DNA from: Chloranthus sessilifolius
Taxonomy: Eukaryota > Streptophyta > Magnoliopsida > Chloranthales > Chloranthaceae
Assembly: GCA_021018995.1 (NCBI GenBank)
Contig: CM037598.1
Location: 42,648,685 to 42,712,684, forward strand
Reading direction: 5' to 3'
Length of the DNA: 64,000 nt
Shown here one piece after another: positions 1-9,418 of this stretch; within the stretch, counting starts at the first letter, position 1, and each line of letters starts with the position of its first letter. The notes under the pieces are model-generated. The model ran no database searches. It was not told the DNA's origin and saw only the letters and a program-made list of their open reading frames with translations. Made by a program: the position numbers and the translations under genes.

Positions 1-1888
1 CCATGTTGTTAGTGCAAGGGAAGTTAAGCTTGATAAAGACTGGTACATGGGATCCTTTTGGTGAAATTAGGATGGCGCCAACTCCTTGGCCCTAGACATT
101 TGCTACCCCGTCAAAGTGCATTACCCATGATTCTTCTGCTTCTTCTGTATCGTCTTCCATCATGAACAAGATATCCTCATCTGGGAATTCAATTCTCAAA
201 GGCTCATAATCGGGTAAAGGATTATCAGCAAGATGATCAGCAAGTGCCTGCCCCTTGATCGATTTCTGAGTGACGTATGTGATGTCAAATTCAAATAATA
301 AAAGCTTCCAGCATGCGGTTCGTCCAGTGAGAGCTGGCTTTTCAAATAGGTATTTCAATGGGTCCATTCGGGTTAAGAGCAGAACGGCTTGAGATAACAA
401 GTAATGGCGGAGCCTTTGAGTAGCCCATACAAGAGCCAAGCATGCTTTCTCCAAATGAGAGTAGCGCATCTCGTAATCAATAAACTTCTTGCTCAGATAG
501 TAAATGGCCTGCTCTCTTCTTCCTGTTTCATCGTGTTGCCCCAGGACACATCCCATGAAAACTTTTGTCGTGGAGAGATACATCAAGAGTGGTTTCCCTG
601 GCTCAGGTGGTACCAAAACAGGTGGATTAAGGAGGTAGCTTTTAATTTTTTTAAATGCTGCCTGACAATCATCGTTCCATTCAACAGGCAAATTCTTCCT
701 TAGTAACTTGAAGATCGGCATGCAGATTGGAGTTAGCTGTGCAATGAATCGACTGATATACTGTATTCTACCTAGAAACCCTCGAACCTCTTTCTCGGTA
801 GATGGCGGTGGCATTTTAGTAATGGCTTTGACTTTGATTGTGTCGACCTCGATCCCCCTCCTGCTGACGATGAATCCCAACAGTTTACCTGACATAGCAC
901 CAAATGCGCACTTTTGTGGATTTAGACGTAGTCGATACTTTCTCAACCTTTTAAACAACTTCTGCAAGTTCACCAAGTGATCTCATCTCTCCGATGACTT
1001 AGCTATCATATCATCGACATATACTTCAATCTCTCGGTGCATCATGTCATGAAATAGTGCAGTCATAGCTCTCTGGTACGTCGCACCTGCATTCTTCATC
1101 CCGAATGGCATGACTCGATAGCAAAAGGTTCCCCAGGGAGTAATGAATGCTGTCTTCTCACGATCAACCTCTGCCATTTTGATCTGATTGTATCCTAAGA
1201 ATCCATCCATAAAAGAAAGCATCCCGTGCTTAGCAATGTTATCGACCAAGATGTCGATGTGTGGCAGTGGGAAATCGTCTTTTGGGCTCGCTCTATTCAA
1301 ATTGCAGAAATCGATACACATGTGAACCTTTCCATCCTTCTTTGGCACAGGTACGATATTGGCTAGCCATTACGGGTATTTAGATACCATGAGAAACCCC
1401 GCGTCATACTGCTTGATGACCTCATCTTTGACTTTCAGCATCCATTCAAGTCGGAGATGTCTCAGCTTCTGCTTGACTGACTTCATATCAGGGTAGAGGG
1501 GCAACTCGTGCTCGACCAAATCAATATTCAGACCAGGCATGTCCTCGTACGACCAGGCAAAAACGTCATGGTATGGCCGAAGGAAGTCGATCATGCTCTT
1601 TCTTTCCTTAGGAGACAGTGATGTTCCGATTTTGGTTATCCTGGGAACCTCCTCAGTCCCTAGATTGACGTCTTCGATCTCTTCGACAATGGGGGTAGGG
1701 TCGTGCTCAAAGTCGGCAAATCGATCAAGGAGCTCACTGGGGAGGTCCTCGAAGGGGACATCCTCGTCCAGACTCGTGATCCCTACCTCTTCTTGTATTT
1801 CTACAGGGAAGGGGTCGATATCACGTGGGACGGGTATTTTGATTAAGGCATCCTTTTGTGGGACATTTTCTAGAATTTTAAATGACAA
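1..1888 (-). pseudogene. Element A pol: reverse transcriptase, RNase H, start of second RNase H
   Basis: One frame runs from 1888 down to the window edge with three stops, at 1370-1372 (TAA), 983-985 (TGA) and 92-94 (TAG). It begins with an acidic linker and the RT fingers. RT follows, with FMDGFLGYNQI and the active-site motif YVDD (about 1010-1020), both Asp present. Then come the RT thumb/connection and a first RNase H (YEMRYSHLEKACLALVWA, then a DPLKYL segment). After an acidic tether a second RNase H opens with WVMHFDGVANV and continues past the 92-94 stop to base 1. A second RNase H before integrase is characteristic of Tat/Ogre elements. In a living element this would copy RNA into DNA in cytoplasmic particles; here the stops prevent it. 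Confidence 0.85.
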
Positions 1889-2124
1889 TATTTTTGGACT
1901 TTGGATTTTTTCAATGTTTTTGGGATTTTATGTTTTTTATGTTTTTTAGATTTTCGTTTTCTTTGGAGACGGGCCCTTGGCAAGGCGGGTTGCTATATAC
2001 ACAAGGTATTGCCTGCCAAGGGCTTATCTTACTTTTTATAGGATTTTGTTTTTAGAAAACAAGCGCCAAACTGTAGGCCACTTCCTGCTTCCAGAGTTTG
2101 GGGCAAAGATGCCCAGTTGCATAC
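1873..2124 (-). other. Possible intron or non-coding spacer between A protease and RT
   Basis: About 250 bp between the two coding blocks is AT-rich and has stops in all minus frames. On the minus strand a donor-like AG|GTATGC stands at 2124 and an acceptor-like TTCTAG at about 1873. Ogre elements are known to have an intron between protease and RT, so the position fits. The splice sites are only guesses from short motifs, and the frame before the donor ends in TAG. A hairpin near 1970-2025 lies inside. Confidence 0.35.
1972..2023. repeat. Hairpin in the A protease-RT spacer
   Basis: Arms GCCCTTGGCA and TGCCAAGGGC flank about 30 bases. The stem is near perfect, in otherwise AT-rich sequence. 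Function unknown; it could be a remnant of a short inverted insertion or an RNA structure. Confidence 0.5.
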
Positions 2125-3255
2125 CTAAGGGGCCGCTTCTTTACCTGTTGAGATGGAGGGTGCTGACTGATATGGCTCATTGGAGTCAACCTCCATCATA
2201 TTGATCCCCATTTCGTCTGAGATCATGTCTTCAAATGATAACTCGGTTTTATGGTGATTCACCATAGGGGGGGCTTGTTCAGATATCGACCGTCGTTCCT
2301 CGAAAAGGGATAATGCGGCCAAGTCTATCTCCAAGCTGGGAAGGGACTGGGGCTATGGGTTTGTGTGGGGTCAAATGGGTTGCCCCATCTCGATCAATTT
2401 TTACGGCCCCTGCGCTGACAAAGGAATCCCTGATGTGCAGCCTAGGGCGAGCTTTCTCTTCTATGTTGATTCCTCGAGCTTTTGCAGCCGCGGCGACCCT
2501 GGCTTTCTCTTTGGCTTCTCGAACCTCTTACTCTGTGGGCTTATATCCTGGCCTGAATCTTACCTTCTGTCCCTTAGCCACAACTGGCTCTCTTCTGCCT
2601 TGTAATTTGGGTCCTAGACCCCTTCCTTTCTGATAGCCCCACTTTTGGAGCATTGCCACTGCCGCTTCCATGCCACCTCCCATTTTAGACATGATGCTCT
2701 CCATGGGTTCTGGAAGTATAGCTGACACCTCATACTCAAAACTGTGGAGGTCGACATCCTCAGCAGTGTGTGGTACATCCAACATATTGGGTTTTTTAAC
2801 GCTATTGGCGGCCCCTCTCTAATGATCATGATAATCTTATGCTCAAATGCAAATTTGAGTTTCTGGTGCAATGTGGAAGGTATGGCTCCGACTTCATGTA
2901 GCCATGGGCGCCCCAACAATAGATTAAATGAGGATTTGATATCCATGACTTGAAACAAGATGGGAAAGGTCATTGGCCCTATCAATAGCTCAAGATCAAC
3001 TTCTCTCATTATTTCTCTCCTGGTATTGTCAAACCCTTTAGCGCTGGTTCTGGTGGGCCTTAACATGCACGGATCAACCACAATCTTGATAGTAGTTCTC
3101 AATGGGCATATATTCAATACAGACCCATTATCAATTAGTACCAAGGGGATAATCATATTTTCGAATTCAACGGTTATATTCAAAGATTTTGAGTGGCTAC
3201 CTCCTTCCTCAGGTAAATCGGCATCAGAAAATGAAATGACATTTGGAGCCATCAC
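2125..3255 (-). pseudogene. Element A protease with G-patch-like motif
   Basis: The protease lies in the frame of 3255: a hydrophobic run ending LIDNGSVLN (active-site triad seen as DNG instead of the usual DTG/DSG), then a flap-like region and LLLGRPWLHE. At 2791-2797 the reading continues one base back, in the frame of 2785, with a G-patch-like stretch of hydrophobics followed by GYQKGRGLG (about 2640-2700). That frame meets a TAA at 2528-2530 but stays open in sense to about 2290. A further frame (2334-2125) holds a conserved-looking acidic segment, then a possible intron. Retroelement proteases with a G-patch are known. Frame changes and stops mark it as decayed. Confidence 0.7.
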
Positions 3256-3569
3256 TTGACCAATTATCTGCCCGACTTCATCTGGGCTAACTTAGAGTGA
3301 TGCATGCGCATTTTTTAATGCCCCCATTAATGCTTGAAAATGGAGTGGGGATATCATTAACAGATCTCATATAGTGATATGGGCAGGCATTCTTCCCAAC
3401 TGAGTCTCCAGTATATGTTCTCGACTCATCTTCTCAAATGGATTCACAGTGCTCTATTTTATTCCTTCGAGTTGGGCCTGTATATCACCGGTGCTTCCGC
3501 TTTGATATCCTCCCCGATCCGGTAACAAAATCTCCATCCCCTCTCATATACCCTGATATTGATATCTAT

Positions 3570-4088
3570 TTATTCGTAGCTTAGCGGGACCTGATGAGGA
3601 TCATATGTGGGTCCCGAGAGCTGGAGGGGTATGGCTGTCAGTTCTTGAGGTACTTGCACTGTCGTCTCAGGAGGCGTGGGCAATACTTGATTCACCCCGG
3701 TGGCAGTGGGTTGGGTGGAAAGATTGGGCCAAATGGGGGTGGTGGAGCTTGAGGGTGGTGGCATTGGAGGGAAAGAGGTGAAAGTAGGCCATTGATAGCT
3801 AGTGGCTGTTGGCGGAAAATGGGGGTCTAATGGGCCGTCAGGTAATTGACCGGGGTGGTGGAACTTGCCGGTGGTTGAGCCGGGGGTGATGGAGTGGGAG
3901 CAGGCCATTGATAACTGATGGGTGTGGGTGTGGGATTGGGGGCATGTTGGCTCATTAGGTAATTGATGGGGGTTGTGGTGTATGGTGGTAGTTGAAACAG
4001 GGTGGGCATAGGCCATTGATGACTGGCGGGTGCGGGTGTAGGATTGGGGTCCTGTTGGCTCATTGGGTAATTGATGGGGGTTGTACTG
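3570..4088 (-). pseudogene. Element A gag, C-terminal proline-rich repeat part
   Basis: Continuation of A's gag to the left of element B. Two frames overlap: one runs from the B junction to a stop at 3827; the other runs from 4016 to 3570. Both read proline/threonine-rich sequence with a recurring QWP core (HQWPMPT, YQWPAPT, YQWPTFT). At DNA level this is a tandem repeat of about 108-117 bp; the GTAATTGA landmark falls at 3842, 3959 and 4067. The change of frame is probably an indel. From 3256 to 3569 I see no open frame, only decayed coding sequence leading into the protease. Confidence 0.65.
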
Positions 4089-6647
4089 TGTTGTGATAAC
4101 TCAGTGTGCTTGTTTGATTTGTTGGTGGTAAAAACAATTTAAAATCAAAGAAAGAGTAAAATAGGGGATGGAATCAGCACAACTAAGAAATCCTAGACCT
4201 GCAAGATACAGGGTCCATTTGTAGCAAGTTTTGATAAGTAAGAGTTTGTCCCATAGGGAAAGGTGATCTACAGCTCCAAAGGAGCCATCTCTAGTAGTCC
4301 CTCCGGATCTGACTAGAGATCTAGAAGTCCTAAAAGGAGGGGAGTTTAAGGTCACTTATTCTAAGTATTCTAAGATAGCCTAATGAGTTAACTACAGAAA
4401 GGGTTGAGAAGATGGATGGATTGTGGAAAATAAATATAAAAGGGTGAGAAATAGGTTCTTGAGTCTAGATCAGAGGAGTTTTGTAACTCAGATTCAGATT
4501 TGATGTTATGGAAATCCTGTCCAATGGCTACATTATCACCAAAGAGGAGGAAGAATTCAACTCATCCCTGTGCCATGATCCAATCCCTTAAGGTTATAAC
4601 CTATCCACTTAAATGGTCACAGACTATCCCATAGGGGAACCACAGTCCAGAGATGGGTCAAAACAAATTAATCATTGTAGGCACTACTTCATCCAGGCTA
4701 CAAGCTCAGGGAATCCATAGGGAACCTCGACCTCTAAAGCCTTATGTGTGGGGCAAAGGCTATATAGGACCATGATAGCCCAGACACAGAACCAGCAAGA
4801 GATTGAGTACCACCTTAGATCTAGCCGTCCATTGCTTGAGTGGGGCTGCATTGGTCCAGTCACAAACCTACAATCTCCATAACCATATCAGATCTAACAT
4901 CCGATGGCGGGTCTATACAAATATATGGGGAGTCAGCCTCTGCACAATCTCCTACCAGGCTTAGCAACTCAGGCTCGAGGAAGAAGGATCCATCTTGGAT
5001 CGACAGATTGGATTAACCCTAAGGCTATAGCCTGTCCAGTTAAATGGTCACAGACTATCCCAGAGGCTATCCTCCTCACGGAGCCCAAGACAAAACAAGT
5101 TAATTGCTGCTACCACCATGGTCACAAGGCTACCAGCTCATGCTCCCATGAGAATTTCAGATCTAGTGGGTCCTGTGGTGGGGCTAAGGCTGTATAGGAC
5201 AGTGATAGCCCAAACACACAGGTCACTTGGATCTGAGTGGATCCTTAGAATCAGTCCTCCATTGCTTTGAAACACAGCCAAAGCAATGGCGGATCACAAG
5301 GCAGCAGCCTTGCACATAACAGCTCACAAATACACAAATCTCATAAGAGTACAAATCCTATTACAAAAACTCCATTAATCTAACCTCAATAGACATACAA
5401 AGGCATGGCCAGCAAGTGCTGAGCCATGGAGAGAAGAAAAAAGAAGAAAAAGAAAACTACTTACAGTTACAGGAAGAACAAGAACGGAAAAGAAAATTAC
5501 AAAATCTGAGAGAGGAGTTCCTCTTCTAAATTTTAACTCCATGTCTCCCTCTTCTTTCTTTCCTTTCTTTTCTCCCCCCTAAACCTAAACTAGGCTTAGG
5601 TTTATATAGCAGTGGAGTGGCGGCACATTAGGGTTAGGAAACCCTAATTTTAACGATGCCACATGGCCGAATAATGATCCTTAGATGCCTCGGGGCGCGT
5701 GCACTGAGATTTTAGCATGGGAGTGCGTTCCCTAATCCTTGAAAATCCCTAGAAAGTCTTCTGTAGAATGATGGAAGTTGGAGTTCAGAGCTTCGCCAGG
5801 TTGTAGTCGATTCCCAGACTTATCGCGTGGTAGCTCTAGTCTTCGCAGGGTTGAGTTTAACATTAAAGCTTCAGACGTCGCGTGGTTGCAGCTTCTTGAT
5901 GCTTTGAGCAGTCGCGAGGTAGACAGTTAAGCACTCACTGGGTTGGGCTTCGCACAGTTGGATTGATAATTGTGAATAGCGCGGGAACTACGCGAGCTTT
6001 CCACTTCACTTCGTGAGGCTAATTCTGGCTTTCGTGAGACTGCTTTCTTTCTGAACAGCACGAGAACTGCGCGAGAAGTACACTTCTTAATGGATCTTCG
6101 CGAGGATCCTCGCGAGGCGTTGAGGCTTTTCTGAACTGCACGACAGGTTCTCTTGATATTTGCATCCCGCGGCTACTGCGCGACAGCTGCGCGAGGCAGG
6201 ATTCTGAAGAGCTCTCTCCTCAGCTGTTCTGAGCGAACCGCGCGAGGGTGAGAGGGGTCTTCTTGAACTGCACGGGAGCTGCGCGACCTTTAACTTCTAA
6301 ACTTTGCGAGAGCTGCACGACTCAAGGCTTCTGAAGCTCTTCTGTCACTCTACTGCATGAGAACTTGTTTATGAAGTCTTGGAACTTCGCGAGGACTGCA
6401 CGAAGTGTATTTTTCTGAATCCTCTGGAGCTTTGTCAGTTATGCGAGGCTCTTCTATGGTCTGGATTCATGGTTCATTCTTCTGAGGGACTTCTGGTACC
6501 AAAACAGGCTCCTTAGCAGGATTCATGGCCTTATTGCCCTGCTGTTTATTACCTACAGAAAACACTTACAATCATTTATTAGATGGCTAAGGGTCAAATC
6601 AAAGGCTAATTTAAGGGGTGAAAAGTGGTACTTTTCAGGTCTTAACA
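4089..6647 (-). repeat. Element B 3' LTR (complete, 2559 bp)
   Basis: It begins, read on the minus strand, with TGTTAAGACCTGAAAAG at 6647, directly after the polypurine tract, and ends at 4089. Bases 5690-6450 hold a dense array of GCGCGAG/CTGCGCGA motifs. A TATA-like box lies at 5601-5611. The part from 4130 to 5560 contains two diverged copies of a segment (near 4590 and 5020, sharing TTAAATGGTCACAGACTATC) that is also homologous to the LTRs of C. The head matches the 13150-13692 remnant closely. Confidence 0.88.
5601..5611 (-). promoter_or_regulatory. TATA-like box of B LTR
   Basis: Minus strand reads GCTATATAAAC, about 1.04 kb after the LTR start, just beyond the CG-motif array. This suggests U3 ends shortly after it. 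Prediction from motif only. Confidence 0.45.
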
Positions 6648-6660
6648 CACCCCCAAACCT
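6648..6660 (-). promoter_or_regulatory. Polypurine tract of B
   Basis: Minus strand reads AGGTTTGGGGGTG directly before the 3' LTR start TGTTAAG. This is the position of the plus-strand DNA primer. The same sequence abuts the 3' LTRs of C (54153-54165) and, shortened, H (37939-37949). Confidence 0.85.
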
Positions 6661-8315
6661 AATCTTTGCTAGTCCCTTAGCAAAGCTACACTAAATCAAC
6701 TATAGAATTTAAATGCCACTTTCGTAGGGAGCACGGATACATTTAGCATATATACCAAGCCTTTTAAACCCCTAAGTGATCCCTAGTGGAGGAGTGAAGT
6801 CTCCTGAGGGTTTTCAGTGAAGACACTCACAAACTTCTCAATGATACAGCTAACAAAAGTGCATTATTATCAAGTGATCAGTCAAGAAACAGAGTTAGTT
6901 CACCTTTGCATTAGTAGAAAAATAAGAAATCTAAACACATTGGCTGCACAAACATTTAAACAGTGTAAGCTTCTCATGAAAGCACAACATTTCCAATCAG
7001 TTTACACCAAAGACACTACACAGGAGTGTCAACACTGAGCTCATCACTGGATCAAAATTTAGGTTATAGGTCACACCTAATGCATTCAAGATCAGACCAA
7101 AAACTCTCCAGGGCATACTCTCATAAAGAAAAAATGTTGAGGGTTTCATTTTGTCTCAAGCTCAAGAGCAGTTACATCCCCCAAATGGGTCTGTAAGCAT
7201 GAGCATAGGCATAGCTCTGAAGTTCTGGCATCAGTGACAGATTCTCACCATAGTTTGGATAGCTCATTATCTCCACATGATAGCTCACTCAACTTTGGAT
7301 CACAAGGGCTTTAACTGGGCTGTAATGTGGCTTATGGAGTGGGGTAAAAAAAAAAAAAAACAAATGGAAGGTTGAAAAGGGGTTCAAAATTGAGAAATCA
7401 GTAGGTGAAGGAGGTGATTCATGACTTCACCTTCTTTAATTCAGCTCCTTTCATCTTCTTTGAGGTTTTTAGATTTGAAGTGATCAGTTTCTCTTCTTGA
7501 TTTTGATTTTTCCAATGAAAGTTCCCTCTTAACTCCTCTCTTACTCCTCTTCATTATTGTTTTTTGTTTCTTTTTTATGCATTTTTCTTCTTTTTATTTT
7601 GTTTTTGCTTTTCTGAAATGCCACCATTTTCTCAGTTACCATACTACCAGAATTTGAGGTACTTCTTCTTTATTCACCTAATGTTGACCGTAGCTAGTCC
7701 ATCTTCAACTCTTTCTCCTTTACCTTCTAAATTCTCAGAGTGAGGGTAAGGTTAAATCAGATACATAGGTTCAGGTACAAGTGCTCAGGTGCATTTTGGA
7801 AGATATTTAGGATTTAAAGCTCAAGGGGGGTATGGGCAAGGGCAACTGCTTAAGGTCAGTCTATTTAGGCTCAAACTGTCCAAAAGAAGGCCTTGATCCT
7901 TTTCTAAGTCTCATGAGTGCTGTCAGCTGTTTCAACTTGGAGTTGCCCAACTTCTAGTGAGCATAGTGACTCAGCCAGTCCTTAGAGCTAAAAGAAATTG
8001 CCTTAGTCACCCCTCAAGGAAAAAAATTTGTATAAGCCCCAAACCTCACTGGTTATGGTCTTCCTTTGAATTCTTAAGTATGTCCTTACCTTTTTCTCTC
8101 TCTAGTGCATCACTAAGTGCTGATATAAGTAAGTTTCCTTGGTGATCTCATCATGAAAATGTGAAATATTACAAGCTTATAATGCCTAAAGTCTGGAAAC
8201 AATTTTAAATTTCATTATTTTTCATGATTCTCTAGTGAACATGGTTCCATTTCGATATTACTCACAAGATTCTGCTGCACTTAGGTTAACTATTCCATTA
8301 GCAGGATCTACCTGC

Positions 8316-8330
8316 CACACCCCCAAACCT
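8316..8330 (-). promoter_or_regulatory. Second, internal polypurine-tract copy in B
   Basis: Minus strand reads AGGTTTGGGGGTGTG, the same as the tract at the 3' LTR, 1670 bp further inside. C has the equivalent copy at 55723-55737, followed by matching sequence. Conservation in two separate elements suggests a role such as a second plus-strand primer. Confidence 0.6.
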
Positions 8331-8517
8331 AGGAGGAGCAGTGTCCTCACTGGTTCAAAGGTGAGTGTGCAGCAGATTTATTAAGGGCATAATAAATGGA
8401 AACAGCAAGAAAGAAAACAACCAAGAATAGAGAATTATACAAAATAACAGAAAAAGAAAATTTCATTAAGACTAAAAAAAAGAAAATTACAAAAAGAAAG
8501 AAGACAGGAGAGAGGGA

Positions 8518-8766
8518 TCAAGGATGGGGGGGCTGAGAAGGTGGTGGAAGGGGTTGAGTGGAGGAGGCAAGGGATGGGGATGGTTCTATCTTTTGCTTTT
8601 TCTTCTGTGGCTGGAGCTTTTCCTCCTCCTCCTTAGCCAAGATCTGTTGAACCTCCTCGTATTCATCCCAGAGGGGTTTTAGGGGGTCCGGCTCTTTAGG
8701 TGGGGGGGGTTCCAACCACATCGGGTAAAACTTGTTAGGCAGTGCATTAGGCTTGTCATCTGCCAT
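8518..8766 (-). CDS. Small hypothetical ORF in B 3' region (82 aa)
   Basis: 82 codons starting MADDKPNALPNKFYPMWLEP. It has an acidic/Glu-rich middle (LAKEEEEKLQ), a basic KKKQK cluster that could serve in nuclear import, and a Ser/Pro-rich tail. No transmembrane segment or known domain is visible. It lies downstream of pol, where Athila env-like genes occur, but does not look like an envelope protein. It may be a remnant or a chance ORF. C shows no evident counterpart. Confidence 0.35.
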   Translation of the reverse strand: MADDKPNALPNKFYPMWLEPPPPKEPDPLKPLWDEYEEVQQILAKEEEEKLQPQKKKQKIEPSPSLASSTQPLPPPSQPPHP

Positions 8767-9418
8767 TGTTAGGACTAGGGAAGGGCCGCTAGGGTGAGAG
8801 GAGAAAGGATGAGATGAATATGAAAGGGGCTCCCTGTGTATTTAAAGACGAGGATGGTGGAAGATGAAATGGTGGAATAACATCCAATTTGCTGCAATTA
8901 ATTGAGAGTGAGTTGGGAAGTGACAAGTCCCAGCAATCAGCGTGGGAAATGACAAATACAGTTGACTCGCGCAGCTGGGAAAGGGGGTCGCGAGATAGGA
9001 ATGAAATCTCGCGATAATGAATGTTGTAGCTTGTAGTGCGCGAGAGGTTCTGCAGTGTTTGTTGAAGCTCGCGACAGCGTAATAAATACTCTATGTGAAT
9101 TGCGCGAGTCTCCCAAATCTCAAATTGGAATGCGCGAGGCTTAGTACCAAACAGGGAGCAATTCATGCAGTTCAGCATTCAATTCAAAAATTAGCAAATC
9201 GCAGAAGAAGAAGTAATCATACCAACCCCACCGAAACTCTATCCGACCCCACAGACTCAGACCCCATCGAGACACTACAGTTTCCTAAAAACTATTGAAG
9301 AAACTAAAGCAGAATAGTACAACATGGACACAACTGTGGGTCATGTAGATGAAGGGGTTCCCTGAAAATGAATAGTGTTCATAGGATCTGCAAGTTTTTC
9401 GAGACAAGGCTTAAGCCT

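Larger units (their letters stand above)
6661..9418 (-). other. Element B 3' non-coding region
   Basis: Region between the pol stop and the 3' LTR, where many Athila elements carry an env-like ORF. Apart from an 82-codon ORF (8518-8766) I see no convincing coding sequence. Segments near 6720-6830 (TAGGGAGCAC, CCCTAGTGGAGGAGTGAAGTC) and 7140-7330 are clearly shared with the internal region of C (54230-54330 and 54640-54840) and in part with H (37800-37900), so it is a conserved non-coding region of this group. A second polypurine tract lies at 8316-8330 and CGCGAG motifs at 8960-9145. Confidence 0.7.

Noticed and set aside
6817-7038. 73-codon plus-strand ORF
   Set aside because: Lies in the conserved non-coding 3' region shared by B and C; C does not keep the frame.
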